Below, piece by piece: positions 54,694 through 62,537 of a stretch of DNA of 64,000 bases. Made by a program: the position numbers and the translations under genes. Under the pieces are notes generated by a model. The model was not told the origin of the DNA. It saw nothing but the letters and a program-made list of their open reading frames with translations, and made no database searches. Position 1 is the first letter of the stretch, and the number at the start of each line of letters is the position of its first letter. Source of the DNA: UBA2589 sp038120095 (GTDB lineage Bacteria; Gemmatimonadota; Gemmatimonadetes; Longimicrobiales; Gaopeijiaceae); contig JAYOKZ010000013.1 of the NCBI GenBank assembly GCA_038120095.1, positions 1 to 64,000 of the forward strand, read 5' to 3'.

Positions 54694-55851
54694 ATGACCC
54701 GCGCTGCCCTGTTCGCCGTCGCTTTCACGACCGTTTCCGCCGTCGGTGTGTCCGCCCAGGACATGCACATGGAAACGGCGTTGCGCGTCCTCGCAACCAC
54801 TCCGCTCGTAGACGGACATAACGACCTCCCATGGGCGATTCGTAACAGCGAGGCCGGACCGCATGATGTAGAGGCGGAGGCGCACGATCTTCGAGCCACG
54901 ACCCCGTTTCATACGGACATCGAACGCCTGAGGGCGGGCGGCGTCGGGGCCCAGTGGTGGTCGGTATACATCCCCTACGAGGCGGTGGAGGAGGGTGCCG
55001 CGAAGGTACAGCTCGAACAGATCGACATCGCCCTGCAGATTATCGACAAATACCCCGAGGCGATGGAGCTTGCGACGAGCGTGTCGGACGTCGAAAGCGC
55101 ATTCGGGCGCGGCCGCGTCGCCTCCATGCTGGGCATGGAGGGGGGGCACGCCATCGAGAATTCGCTCGGCACCCTGCGAGCCTTCTTCGCGATGGGCGTC
55201 CGCTACATGACGCTCACGCACAACGGGACACTGGACTGGGCTGATGCTTGCTGCGACGAGGCGCGCCATGGTGGACTGACTGACTTCGGGCGGGAAGTCG
55301 TCGGAGAGATGAATCGGATGGGAATGCTGGTCGATATCTCGCACACGTCCCCCGAGACCATGAACGACGTGCTGGATGTGGCCGAAGCTCCCCTCATCTG
55401 GTCCCATTCGTCGGCTCGAGGGATTCATGACCACCCGCGTAACGTCCCGGACCAGGTCCTTCGCCGCCTCCCTGAGAATGGTGGTGTGGTGATGGTGACC
55501 TTCGTGCCCTCCTTCCTCACGTCGCGTGATGAGGCCACGATCGGCGACGTGGCGGATCATATCGAGCACGTCGCGAGTCTCGCGGGTGTCGACTACGTCG
55601 GGATCGGCTCAGACTTCGACGGAATCGATTCGACCCCCGTCGGACTGGAGGATGTCTCGACCTTCCCGGCACTTCTCGCTGAGCTCTCGCGGCGCGGCTG
55701 GACCGAAGAGGATCTTCGGAAGGTCGCAGGCGAGAACCTGTTGCGTGCGTGGCGTGAGGCGGAGATGACGGCCCGCCGCCTCCAGCGGGAACGGCCCCCG
55801 TCGACCCGGACCATTCAGCAGCTGGATGGTACGATCGGAGAAGACCGTTGA
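54694..55851 (+). CDS. Exported M19 membrane dipeptidase
   Basis: The start at ATG 54694 gives a signal peptide (MTRAALFAVAFTTVSAVGVS) and 385 residues; earlier ATGs overlap the divergent gene. The M19 zinc site is intact: DGHNDLPWAIRN near the N-terminus, GMEGGHAIENSLGTLR, VDISHTSPETMNDVLD, SHSSARGIHDHPRNVPDQV and GIGSDFDGID. These enzymes remove dipeptides, including D-amino-acid containing ones and some beta-lactams, with two zinc ions. The family is exported and often lipid-anchored in Gram-negatives. The stop overlaps the next start (TTGA), so a DinB gene and a flavin-binding gene follow in the same unit. Confidence 0.93.
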   Translation: MTRAALFAVAFTTVSAVGVSAQDMHMETALRVLATTPLVDGHNDLPWAIRNSEAGPHDVEAEAHDLRATTPFHTDIERLRAGGVGAQWWSVYIPYEAVEEGAAKVQLEQIDIALQIIDKYPEAMELATSVSDVESAFGRGRVASMLGMEGGHAIENSLGTLRAFFAMGVRYMTLTHNGTLDWADACCDEARHGGLTDFGREVVGEMNRMGMLVDISHTSPETMNDVLDVAEAPLIWSHSSARGIHDHPRNVPDQVLRRLPENGGVVMVTFVPSFLTSRDEATIGDVADHIEHVASLAGVDYVGIGSDFDGIDSTPVGLEDVSTFPALLAELSRRGWTEEDLRKVAGENLLRAWREAEMTARRLQRERPPSTRTIQQLDGTIGEDR

Positions 55852-56375
55852 CGGAGCTCCGCCGTCCCGATCCGAGCGAGCACGCCGAGTATTACGCCCG
55901 GTACATTGCCGGCGTCCCGGATGGAGACGTTACGGTGACGCTTCAGGAGCAGCTCGCCGAAACAGTGGAGCTGCTTCGCTCCTTCGCTCCGGAGAGAGAG
56001 ACGTACCGCTACGCGGAGGGGAAATGGACGCTGCGCGAGGTGGTGGGACATCTGATCGATACGGAGCGGATGTTCGGGTACCGTGCCCTTGCGATGGCTC
56101 GCGAGGACGGGGTGGACATGCCCGGGATGGATCAGGACGCCTGGTCCGCCAATTCGAACGCGGGTGACCGGAATCTCTCTGATCTCCTGGACGAGTGGAT
56201 TGCCGTACGGCGTTCGACGGTACACCTCTTTGCGACGCTGCCGGCGGGTGCGGGCATACGCCGGGGTCGGGCCTCCGGATACGATTTTACCGTTCGCAGC
56301 TTCCCCTGGATCATCGCGGGTCACGAACTCTGGCATCGCGACCTGATCCGTCGTGATTACATGGAGGGATCTTGA
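55848..56375 (+). CDS. DinB/YfiT-type metal-dependent four-helix protein
   Basis: Starting at TTG 55848 and overlapping the dipeptidase stop, this 175-residue protein has no signal peptide. The metal-binding His of the DinB fold appear in LREVVGHLIDTERMFGYRAL and in IIAGHELWHRDLIRRD (two His at the right spacing). Related proteins act as thiol-dependent transferases or lyases with divalent metal, but substrates are mostly unknown. Its final codons overlap the start of the downstream flavin-binding gene, so the three genes are co-translated. It is distinct from the exported DinB-fold protein at 35484. Confidence 0.9.
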   Translation: MTELRRPDPSEHAEYYARYIAGVPDGDVTVTLQEQLAETVELLRSFAPERETYRYAEGKWTLREVVGHLIDTERMFGYRALAMAREDGVDMPGMDQDAWSANSNAGDRNLSDLLDEWIAVRRSTVHLFATLPAGAGIRRGRASGYDFTVRSFPWIIAGHELWHRDLIRRDYMEGS

Positions 56376-56983
56376 CCGACACGGCCGGCAAGGTGGGTTC
56401 TCTGAATGCGGGTCGGGACGATGCGCGAAGCGCGTTGCGGCGTCGTGATCGTGGAAAGGACGAGGGGTGGGTTCGGGCGTTCATGAAGCGGGCGCCGTAC
56501 GGTCACCTGGCAACCGTAGGTGAGGATGGGCAGCCTTTTCTGAACTCGAACCTCTTCGTGTACGATCCCGAGCAGCACTGCATCTACCTCCACACGCACC
56601 GAACGGGCCGGACGAGGGACAACCTCGGGGTCGCGGGGAGGGTCGCATTCAGTGCGTCCGCGATGGGACGGCTTCTGCCGGCCCCGGAGGCACTCGAATT
56701 CAGCGTCGAGTACTGCGGTGTGACGGCGTTCGGGCAGGGTTATGTCGTCGAGGATGTGACGGAGGCGAAAGCAGCCCTCCAGGCGCTGCTCGACAAGTAC
56801 GCTCCGCACCTGCGACCCGGTCGCGACTACCGTGCAACCACGGATGAGGAGCTCGCCCGCACGGCCGTGTTCCGGATTGACGTCGAGGCGTGGAGCGGGA
56901 AACAGAAGGAGGTCGAGGCCGACTTTCCGGGAGCGTTCGACTTGCCGGAACTTCCTGTTCCATTCCCCGAACGGAGTGCATGA
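56372..56983 (+). CDS. Flavin-binding split-barrel protein (PNPOx/NimA-like)
   Basis: The TTG at 56372 overlaps the DinB stop and is preceded by GGAGGG, supporting this start. The 203-residue protein contains the split beta-barrel motif WVRAFMKRAPYGHLATVGED, GQPFLNSNLFVYD and IYLHTHRTGRTRDNL, with a second half EFSVEYCGVTAFGQGYVVED. This is the pyridoxamine-5-phosphate-oxidase-like/NimA class that binds FMN or related cofactors and often reduces small molecules. No export signal is present. Gene order with an exported dipeptidase and a DinB protein does not give a clear pathway. Confidence 0.88.
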   Translation: MTDTAGKVGSLNAGRDDARSALRRRDRGKDEGWVRAFMKRAPYGHLATVGEDGQPFLNSNLFVYDPEQHCIYLHTHRTGRTRDNLGVAGRVAFSASAMGRLLPAPEALEFSVEYCGVTAFGQGYVVEDVTEAKAALQALLDKYAPHLRPGRDYRATTDEELARTAVFRIDVEAWSGKQKEVEADFPGAFDLPELPVPFPERSA

Positions 56984-57001
56984 GGCGATCCGATCTGACG
57001 A

Positions 57002-57742
57002 TCAGGCCGGCCCGCGCTGCCTGATTCCCGGCGCGAAGAAGAGCATCGCCCCCGCGACGACGAGCATGTTCGTCAGGGCGAAGAAGAGTGCCTCTTCGAC
57101 CGGCAGTCCGGCCACGAGCCAGCCGGTCGAGGTCTCGGGACCGATCGTCCAGACCCCCGCGCCGATTGCGATCCGGTCTGCGGTGCACAGGTACAGGGTC
57201 GAGACGCCCCAAGCCAAGAGGGACTCGCGTGCGAAGTGTTGCAGACCGGGCCATGCACCCATGAAGAGCGCGCCGCAGGCCGGCAGTGCCCAGACGAGGA
57301 TGAGCCCGAGGTAGGTCCACGGCCCTCCTGCACGCAGGGCGGGGACGCCGGCCGCCACGCCGAGGGCGATCAATCCCGCTCCTGCGGCGCAGCCGAGAAG
57401 GCGGACCTGAACGGTCGGGGTGGGGCGTTCCAGGATCGCCCGGCGTGACAGGAGCGTGAGCAGCAGGGCTCCGGTGAGAATCGGCTGGAGGGCCATGAAC
57501 GCGTACTCCTCGAACGGCACACCCAGCCACGTCCCCAGGACTCGGTCCTCTCCGTACCACCAGACCCGGTTCGCAATCAGGTACTGGTCCCACCGTGCGG
57601 TGAAGAGGACGGCGATCGGCGCCACGCCGAACAGGGCCGCGTACACGCGTGGACCGAGCCGGGTACGTCGGCGCAGGACCCACGTGGTCAAGAGCACGGT
57701 CGGGCCGATGATGAAGATCAGATGAAAGCCGAGGTAGGTCAC
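57002..57742 (-). CDS. crtYcd: Membrane-type lycopene cyclase, fused CrtYc-CrtYd domains
   Basis: The 246-residue membrane protein has about seven helices and two copies of the heterodimeric lycopene cyclase domain (PF18916 type). The first has GTWLGVPFEEYAFMALQPIL and the second VAGLPVEEALFFALTNMLV, the acidic pair thought to catalyse ring closure. Such fused CrtYcd proteins make beta-ionone rings from lycopene, as in Actinobacteria, archaea and Bacteroidota. The start overlaps the stop of the upstream CrtO-like gene (ATGA). This is surprising because the operon also carries an unrelated flavoprotein cyclase, crtY, at 60257-61525. It may act on a different end, on a different carotenoid, or be redundant. 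Confidence 0.85.
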   Translation of the reverse strand: MTYLGFHLIFIIGPTVLLTTWVLRRRTRLGPRVYAALFGVAPIAVLFTARWDQYLIANRVWWYGEDRVLGTWLGVPFEEYAFMALQPILTGALLLTLLSRRAILERPTPTVQVRLLGCAAGAGLIALGVAAGVPALRAGGPWTYLGLILVWALPACGALFMGAWPGLQHFARESLLAWGVSTLYLCTADRIAIGAGVWTIGPETSTGWLVAGLPVEEALFFALTNMLVVAGAMLFFAPGIRQRGPA

Positions 57743-59280
57743 GTCAACCTGCGCCTCGCGAGATCCCGGAGCAGAACCGACGCCGCGTTGCGTCCCGACG
57801 CGCCCATGATCCCTCCACCGGGATGGGTACTCGCCCCGGTCAGATACAGTCCCTTCACAGGCCCGCGATACAGCCCGCTCCCGATCGCCGGGCGCATGAG
57901 GAACATCTGGTCGAGGGACATTTCGAGGTGCATGACGTTGCCTCTACGCAGGCCGAGTTCGCGTTCGAGCCAGAGAGGGTGCTGAAAGAACGTGCCCACG
58001 ACGTTGTCCCGGGTCCCGGGCGCGAACCGCTCGAATTCGTCGAGCATCGAGTCCTCGACATCCTGCGCGATGTCGTCCCAGCTGCGGCCGCCGGCAAGTT
58101 GATACGGGTAGTATTGACCCCAGAGAAAGAGGACATCGTGGCCCGGTGGCGCCAGAGAATCGTCGACTTCCGAAAAGGTCATGGCGACCAGAGGGGGACT
58201 CCTTGAGGGCTGACCCGCGAGAAAGTCGCCGTACGCGGTGTTGATCTGTTCGACATCCCGGCAAAGAAGCTGGAGCCCGTTTCGTGCCGTTGCATCGATC
58301 GGTTCGGCGTACCGCACCGGCGACTTCAGCGCGACACGCAGCATGGCGCCGAATCCGTTTCCGACCCGACTGCGACGGATTCGGTCGGGGACGAACTCCT
58401 CGGGGAGGAGTCGCAGGAACGTCTCGTGCGCGTGCGCACCCGACAGGACGGCACGTGCCGAAACGTGCTCCTGCCCGACCCTAACTCCTACCGCTCGCCC
58501 AGCCCGCACGACGATCTCATCCACTGCGGCGTCCGTATGAATCTCGCCTCCGTGCGAGCGGATCATGTTCGCCAGCGCAACCGTGAGCATTCCTGATCCA
58601 CCTCGTGGCCGTGCCGCACCACCGACATGGTACATCGGGTGCCACAGCAGGAAGGGGGCACTGAGAGGTTCGAAGGGAGGTGGGCCCGACTGGGCCGCCA
58701 TCCAGATCATCGGCGTCGTGATCCGTGACTCGGACAGGTTCTGAGGAAGGGCCTCCCCGTAAGGTTTGAGAATGGTAGACAGCGCGTCGCGCCAGTGCCT
58801 CCCGAAGGTGCGATCGAAGAGAAGCTTGCGACCGAGGGACAGTGGGCTGGGAACACTGAGGAACAGGTCGCGAACGAGTTCGGCGAACGGGAGCCAACGC
58901 TGGTGAAAGTCGAGATACGCCTCTCCCTGCGAGGGGAATGCACGCTCGAACTCGTGCGCGGTGCGCTCGACATCGCGATAGAAGTGGACGGCTTCCTCCC
59001 CGCGGCGTATGCCGGAGAACATCGGATCCAGTTCCAGATACTCGAGTCCGTGTCGCTCGAGCCCGAGCTCTTCGACGATCGGTGTCGTGCGAATCAGGAT
59101 GTGCGCGCTTCCGCCCACATCGATTCGGTAGCCGGGGATGAGGTCGGTTGTTCCTACCGCCCCGCCCACCATCGAGCGTTTCTCGAAGACTGCGACTCGG
59201 TGGCCCGCCTGGCTCAGGTATGCAGCCGAGATCAGCGCATTGTGGCCGGCGCCCACCACCACCACATCGTAATCGCTCAT
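57739..59280 (-). CDS. crtO: CrtO-like carotenoid FAD oxidoreductase (ketolase/desaturase family)
   Basis: The start at ATG 59280 overlaps the blh stop (ATGA) and gives a 513-residue protein; a much longer upstream extension would read through blh and is rejected. The N-terminal Rossmann motif DVVVVGAGHNALISAAYL (Gly10, Gly12; Glu33 binds ribose) and VGGAVGTTDLIPGYRIDVGG match CrtO/PYROXD2-type enzymes rather than CrtI. The C-terminal FAD segment LYLTGASTHPGGGIMGASG also fits CrtO. CrtO proteins add 4-keto groups to beta-carotene, giving echinenone or canthaxanthin. A desaturase or saturase role cannot be excluded from sequence. The gene lies between blh and the CrtYcd cyclase, so a carotenoid substrate is likely. 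Confidence 0.78.
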   Translation of the reverse strand: MSDYDVVVVGAGHNALISAAYLSQAGHRVAVFEKRSMVGGAVGTTDLIPGYRIDVGGSAHILIRTTPIVEELGLERHGLEYLELDPMFSGIRRGEEAVHFYRDVERTAHEFERAFPSQGEAYLDFHQRWLPFAELVRDLFLSVPSPLSLGRKLLFDRTFGRHWRDALSTILKPYGEALPQNLSESRITTPMIWMAAQSGPPPFEPLSAPFLLWHPMYHVGGAARPRGGSGMLTVALANMIRSHGGEIHTDAAVDEIVVRAGRAVGVRVGQEHVSARAVLSGAHAHETFLRLLPEEFVPDRIRRSRVGNGFGAMLRVALKSPVRYAEPIDATARNGLQLLCRDVEQINTAYGDFLAGQPSRSPPLVAMTFSEVDDSLAPPGHDVLFLWGQYYPYQLAGGRSWDDIAQDVEDSMLDEFERFAPGTRDNVVGTFFQHPLWLERELGLRRGNVMHLEMSLDQMFLMRPAIGSGLYRGPVKGLYLTGASTHPGGGIMGASGRNAASVLLRDLARRRLT

Positions 59281-60260
59281 GAGGATGACTCGACGGCGAC
59301 CTCGAGCATCACATGGGGAATCGTCAGGGCGGCCAGCCCGACAAAGACCACCTGGAGGGCACGCTCGTTCATGGATCCCGGCAGAAGCGTCCACGCGAGT
59401 GCCCCGAGCATCGTGGTGGCCACGGTCAGCGGAAGTGCCAGTCGCGCGAAGCGCATGAATCCTCTCTTCGGGTTGGACGGCTCGAGTCGGACGATCCACG
59501 TCAGGGTATGCCGAACGGAGTGCCAACCTACGAAGTAGACCACGAACCCGACGAGGGGTGGCAGGCTCACGAGTGCCGCGGCGAGCAGGGGGATTTCCGC
59601 AAGCCGGCTGAACGGCTGGATGCTTCCGTGCCGAAATGCGCGCCTCGCCGCCAGCGCTAGGGCAGGGGCAATAGCGAGCGGGAGGACCGGCCACAGGGAG
59701 CCGATCGCACGAGCCAGCGTCGCACCATCCATGCCGGAGCCCAGGAGACCGAGCAGGTCGAAGATCTCGCCGACCGCCGAGGGGTGAGCAACGCAGGGAA
59801 CCACGATGGGCAGAGCTCCGCGCGTCAGAACCTCGAGATGGTGAGCCCAGGATGGCCGGGTCGAGACGCCAGGTCCGTCCTCGACGTGTTCGGCTGGATC
59901 ATGGGCATCTTCCGAGCCGAAGTGCATCACGGCAACCGCGAGAAATCCGAGCAGGCCGATGAGGGGCCATCGGACCCAGACCGCAATCACGGCAGCCGAC
60001 AGGGACAGATAGGCGGCCAGAAACACGGGAAGCCAGATCTTCCCGAATCGGGGCTTGAAGAGATGTGCTCCCGCAAGGTGGTCCAGTGCGCCGTGGGGAA
60101 CACCGAAGAGCGCGACGATCCCGACCAGGCCCACGAGCTGCACGTCCTGCGAGATGGGTAGGGCGAGCAGGAGGGCCACGATCGCAATCGTCAGAAGCGA
60201 GGCAGCTCGTGTGTGGTATTGCCGCAGCTCGTGTTCAGTCTGCAGCCGGGCCCCCGTCAC
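59277..60260 (-). CDS. blh: Beta-carotene 15,15'-dioxygenase (Blh/Brp type)
   Basis: This 327-residue membrane protein would cleave beta-carotene into two retinal molecules, the chromophore for the rhodopsin in the same operon. The iron-binding His of the family are seen: GVPHGALDHL (His56, His61), MHFGSED (His113), GWHSVRH (His247, His251) and IPHVMLE (His316). Seven to eight helices are predicted and length is normal (about 290-330). Its start overlaps the crtY stop (60257-60260, ATGA) and its stop overlaps the crtO-like start, so expression is tightly coupled. Confidence 0.94.
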   Translation of the reverse strand: MTGARLQTEHELRQYHTRAASLLTIAIVALLLALPISQDVQLVGLVGIVALFGVPHGALDHLAGAHLFKPRFGKIWLPVFLAAYLSLSAAVIAVWVRWPLIGLLGFLAVAVMHFGSEDAHDPAEHVEDGPGVSTRPSWAHHLEVLTRGALPIVVPCVAHPSAVGEIFDLLGLLGSGMDGATLARAIGSLWPVLPLAIAPALALAARRAFRHGSIQPFSRLAEIPLLAAALVSLPPLVGFVVYFVGWHSVRHTLTWIVRLEPSNPKRGFMRFARLALPLTVATTMLGALAWTLLPGSMNERALQVVFVGLAALTIPHVMLEVAVESSS

Positions 60261-61525
60261 CGCGATGCAGCGACCTGCGGGGAGCCCTGGTGCGGATCCA
60301 TCGAGGGCAGTCGCCTCTCGAGGCGAGGAATCGGAGCGCTTCCGATCATGTCACGCGAGAGCCGTCCCACCTCAGCGAGGAATGGTGCGGGGGGCAGGGC
60401 TCTCACGACTCGCCAGTCTGTGGACAGGGTTCCGGCCTCGGATAGAAACGCAACCAGATCGTCGGCGTGAACCCGGTCGAAGAGGCGAAGGAATGCCTGG
60501 GGCGCGCGATCGGGCTGGTTGCGGAGAAACGACAGAAAGATCCCGTCCAGGAAGCGAGCGCGCGTCATGCGCCGCTGCGGGGCCGCGGACCCCGTCACGA
60601 GTTCCCGGGCAACACGCCGGGCATCGTCCTGAATTCGCAGGAACGCATAGCCGGTCGAGGGCTTTGCGACACCTCCTCTGAGACCGATACGCCGCACGTT
60701 CCGTGGCTCTCGCTCACGACCGATGTCGACGTTCATCGGTATCACACCCTTCTCCGTGTACTCGACTTCGCGGACGCTCGTGTTCAAGACGTTGGACACG
60801 TACCGGTTGATACGCTCCTCATGATACTGCAGCGAGCGGCTTTCGGAGCCGAAGACGGTCGACTCGATCAGCGCGCGGTCGGGAGCGAACGGCAGGACAT
60901 AGAAAAATTCGATCACCCCCGGTGCCCGGAGTCGGAAATCCATCAGCACGACCTCGTCCGAATCGAAGACGGGGTCGGCCGTAGACAGTTCCCAGCCGAG
61001 AAAGCTCTGAAGCAGTCCGGTCCGAGACGAACGCCACCGCACGGGGCGGCTGTCCAGGGCCCGGCGACCGCGAACGACTCCCTGTTCGGTGGATACCCGA
61101 ACCCCGGTTGCGTCGTGCTCCAGACGGTCAGCGGCGGTCCCGAGCTTCAGTGTGACCGACGGTGCCGCTTCCGCTTGCTCCAGCAGGTGATCGTACACTC
61201 GATCGGCCGGGATCCGCAGGTACGGGTGCTGCTCGGAGGCCGCCCGAACCACCCGATGCTCGTCGCGTACGATCCAGCGGCTCCAGCGGTGAGTCGCGAG
61301 GTGCGACAGAGGATTGGCACCGATGTCCCACATGCACCAGGTACGATCCCGGGCGTAGTCCGAACGGGTGCGCGGCTCGATGATGCACACGCTGCCCTCG
61401 AAACCCTCGTCGATGAGGGCTTGTGCCGAGGACAGCCCCGCCAACCCTCCCCCGAGGATCAGCGTTTCGAAGTCCGCACCGGCGTGCGGGACCCTGTCCC
61501 GCACGCCGGCTTGCAAATGCTTCAC
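60257..61525 (-). CDS. crtY: Lycopene beta-cyclase, flavoprotein CrtY type
   Basis: The GTG at 61525 lies 7 nt after the rhodopsin stop. The 422-residue protein opens with the NAD(P)/FAD Rossmann motif ETLILGGGLAGLSSAQALID, and then has the CrtY/CrtL signatures DRTWCMWD, QSFLGWELST, VLMDFRLR, FFYVLPFAPDRALIESTV and GLRGGVAKPSTGYAFLRIQ. It converts lycopene to beta-carotene, the direct substrate of Blh, and is predicted to be a cytoplasmic, membrane-associated flavoprotein. The second, non-homologous lycopene cyclase in this operon is at 57002-57742. The stop overlaps blh by four bases. Confidence 0.93.
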   Translation of the reverse strand: MKHLQAGVRDRVPHAGADFETLILGGGLAGLSSAQALIDEGFEGSVCIIEPRTRSDYARDRTWCMWDIGANPLSHLATHRWSRWIVRDEHRVVRAASEQHPYLRIPADRVYDHLLEQAEAAPSVTLKLGTAADRLEHDATGVRVSTEQGVVRGRRALDSRPVRWRSSRTGLLQSFLGWELSTADPVFDSDEVVLMDFRLRAPGVIEFFYVLPFAPDRALIESTVFGSESRSLQYHEERINRYVSNVLNTSVREVEYTEKGVIPMNVDIGREREPRNVRRIGLRGGVAKPSTGYAFLRIQDDARRVARELVTGSAAPQRRMTRARFLDGIFLSFLRNQPDRAPQAFLRLFDRVHADDLVAFLSEAGTLSTDWRVVRALPPAPFLAEVGRLSRDMIGSAPIPRLERRLPSMDPHQGSPQVAASR

Positions 61526-61532
61526 GACGGAC

Positions 61533-62288
61533 TCAGGCCGCGGCCGCGTTGTCGGCTTCAGTCTTGAGTCTCGCGATGTTGTAGATCATGAAGCCGTACC
61601 CACACTTGGCGAGAATATCCGAGATCGCATAACCGAGCTGGATACCGACCACAGAGGAGCTGGGGTCGATGCCGAAGTAAGGCAGGCAGTACGTGATGGG
61701 GTAGAAGCCCCACGTTGCCAGCGTCAGCAGTCGGATGTTCTTGACCATGTGCTGAACAGGCTCAGGCTGGCTCGGGAGAGCCGCACCGAGCTGCACCCAC
61801 AGAACGTAGAGGATGTAGGCGAACGGGATCGAGCTGAGCGTTCCCCAGATCATCCGGGTCGTGGTGTCCGTGCTGATTTCGCCGGGGTAGCCCAAAGCGA
61901 TCATGGCCACGGCGGCGATGACGAGCTTCCACAGCATCGGTCCGCCCTGGGCCTTGGGCAGGCGCAGGACGAGAACCAGCTCGGCGAGAAGCAGCGGGAC
62001 AGTCAGGAGCCAGTCCACGTACCGGTACGCATCATTGAAGGGGGTTCCGGTCGCCGAAACCGAGCCATTCATGAGCGAGAACGCGTGGTCCCACGAGTTG
62101 AAGATCCGGATGTAATGATACCCCGCGATGCCCACGACGAGCGCCGAGAGGATCAGAGAGATCCGGTACTTCTCGCCGACGAGATTTCGTGCAAGCACAA
62201 AAAAGACGAACGAGCCAAGCATGGCTGCGATCGTCAGCGAGAAAGTGTTGTAGACCAGCATGTACTGGCCCGCGGTTAGTTGCGGCAT
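61533..62288 (-). CDS. Light-driven proton-pump rhodopsin, xanthorhodopsin type
   Basis: A 251-residue seven-helix protein, started behind AAGGGGAAG. The Schiff-base lysine is Lys228 in SDILAKCGYG. The proton acceptor is Asp92 in YRYVDWLLT with Thr96 and donor Glu103, the D-T-E set of proton pumps, and His58 in AGYHYIRIFNSW should pair with Asp92 as in proteorhodopsin. Leu100 at the spectral-tuning position predicts green absorption. Gly149 in IWGTLSS replaces the Trp138 of bacteriorhodopsin, the fenestration glycine that lets xanthorhodopsin bind a carotenoid antenna. Overall it is closest in pattern to xanthorhodopsin and Gloeobacter rhodopsin. It is the first gene of the carotenoid-retinal operon and is preceded by a 27-bp dyad. 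Confidence 0.95.
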   Translation of the reverse strand: MPQLTAGQYMLVYNTFSLTIAAMLGSFVFFVLARNLVGEKYRISLILSALVVGIAGYHYIRIFNSWDHAFSLMNGSVSATGTPFNDAYRYVDWLLTVPLLLAELVLVLRLPKAQGGPMLWKLVIAAVAMIALGYPGEISTDTTTRMIWGTLSSIPFAYILYVLWVQLGAALPSQPEPVQHMVKNIRLLTLATWGFYPITYCLPYFGIDPSSSVVGIQLGYAISDILAKCGYGFMIYNIARLKTEADNAAAA

Positions 62289-62382
62289 GGTCTTCCCCTT
62301 GCCTTGGGTGGCCCATCAGGACCGGAATGGATTGAAAATCTGTAGAGTTCATGTGGAAATAAAAACATGGACACTACATCGA

Positions 62383-62409
62383 CACACGATGGGGTCACCC
62401 CGTCGTGTG
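62383..62409. promoter_or_regulatory. 27-bp near-perfect dyad upstream of the rhodopsin operon
   Basis: Two 13-bp arms, CACACGATGGGGT and ACCCCGTCGTGTG, match at 12 of 13 positions around a single central C. The dyad is centred 108 bp upstream of the rhodopsin start. It is a likely operator or activator site, or a hairpin in the leader. I cannot place a confident -35/-10 promoter in the 249-nt region, which otherwise shows only short AT-rich runs (62345-62365) and a TCTCA/TGAGA pair near 62440-62455. Confidence 0.5.
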
Positions 62410-62537
62410 CGCAAGGTTCCACTTGTGTTCAGGCTTTGGTCTCAATTTTCTGAGACATACGATCTACCGACAGGCGTCGCAGGGTAGCCGGTCAGTGGCT
62501 CATGCTCTTTGGGGGGAATGTGGGCCCTGCGCGTCGA

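Noticed and set aside
59281..59694. 138-residue N-terminal extension of the CrtO-like protein
   Set aside because: It overlaps blh in another frame; MSDYDVVVVGAGHN at 59280 is the normal family start and overlaps the blh stop.
57002..62288. Bacteriochlorophyll-based photosynthesis, known from some Gemmatimonadota
   Set aside because: No puf, bch or related genes are present; only rhodopsin-type phototrophy is supported.
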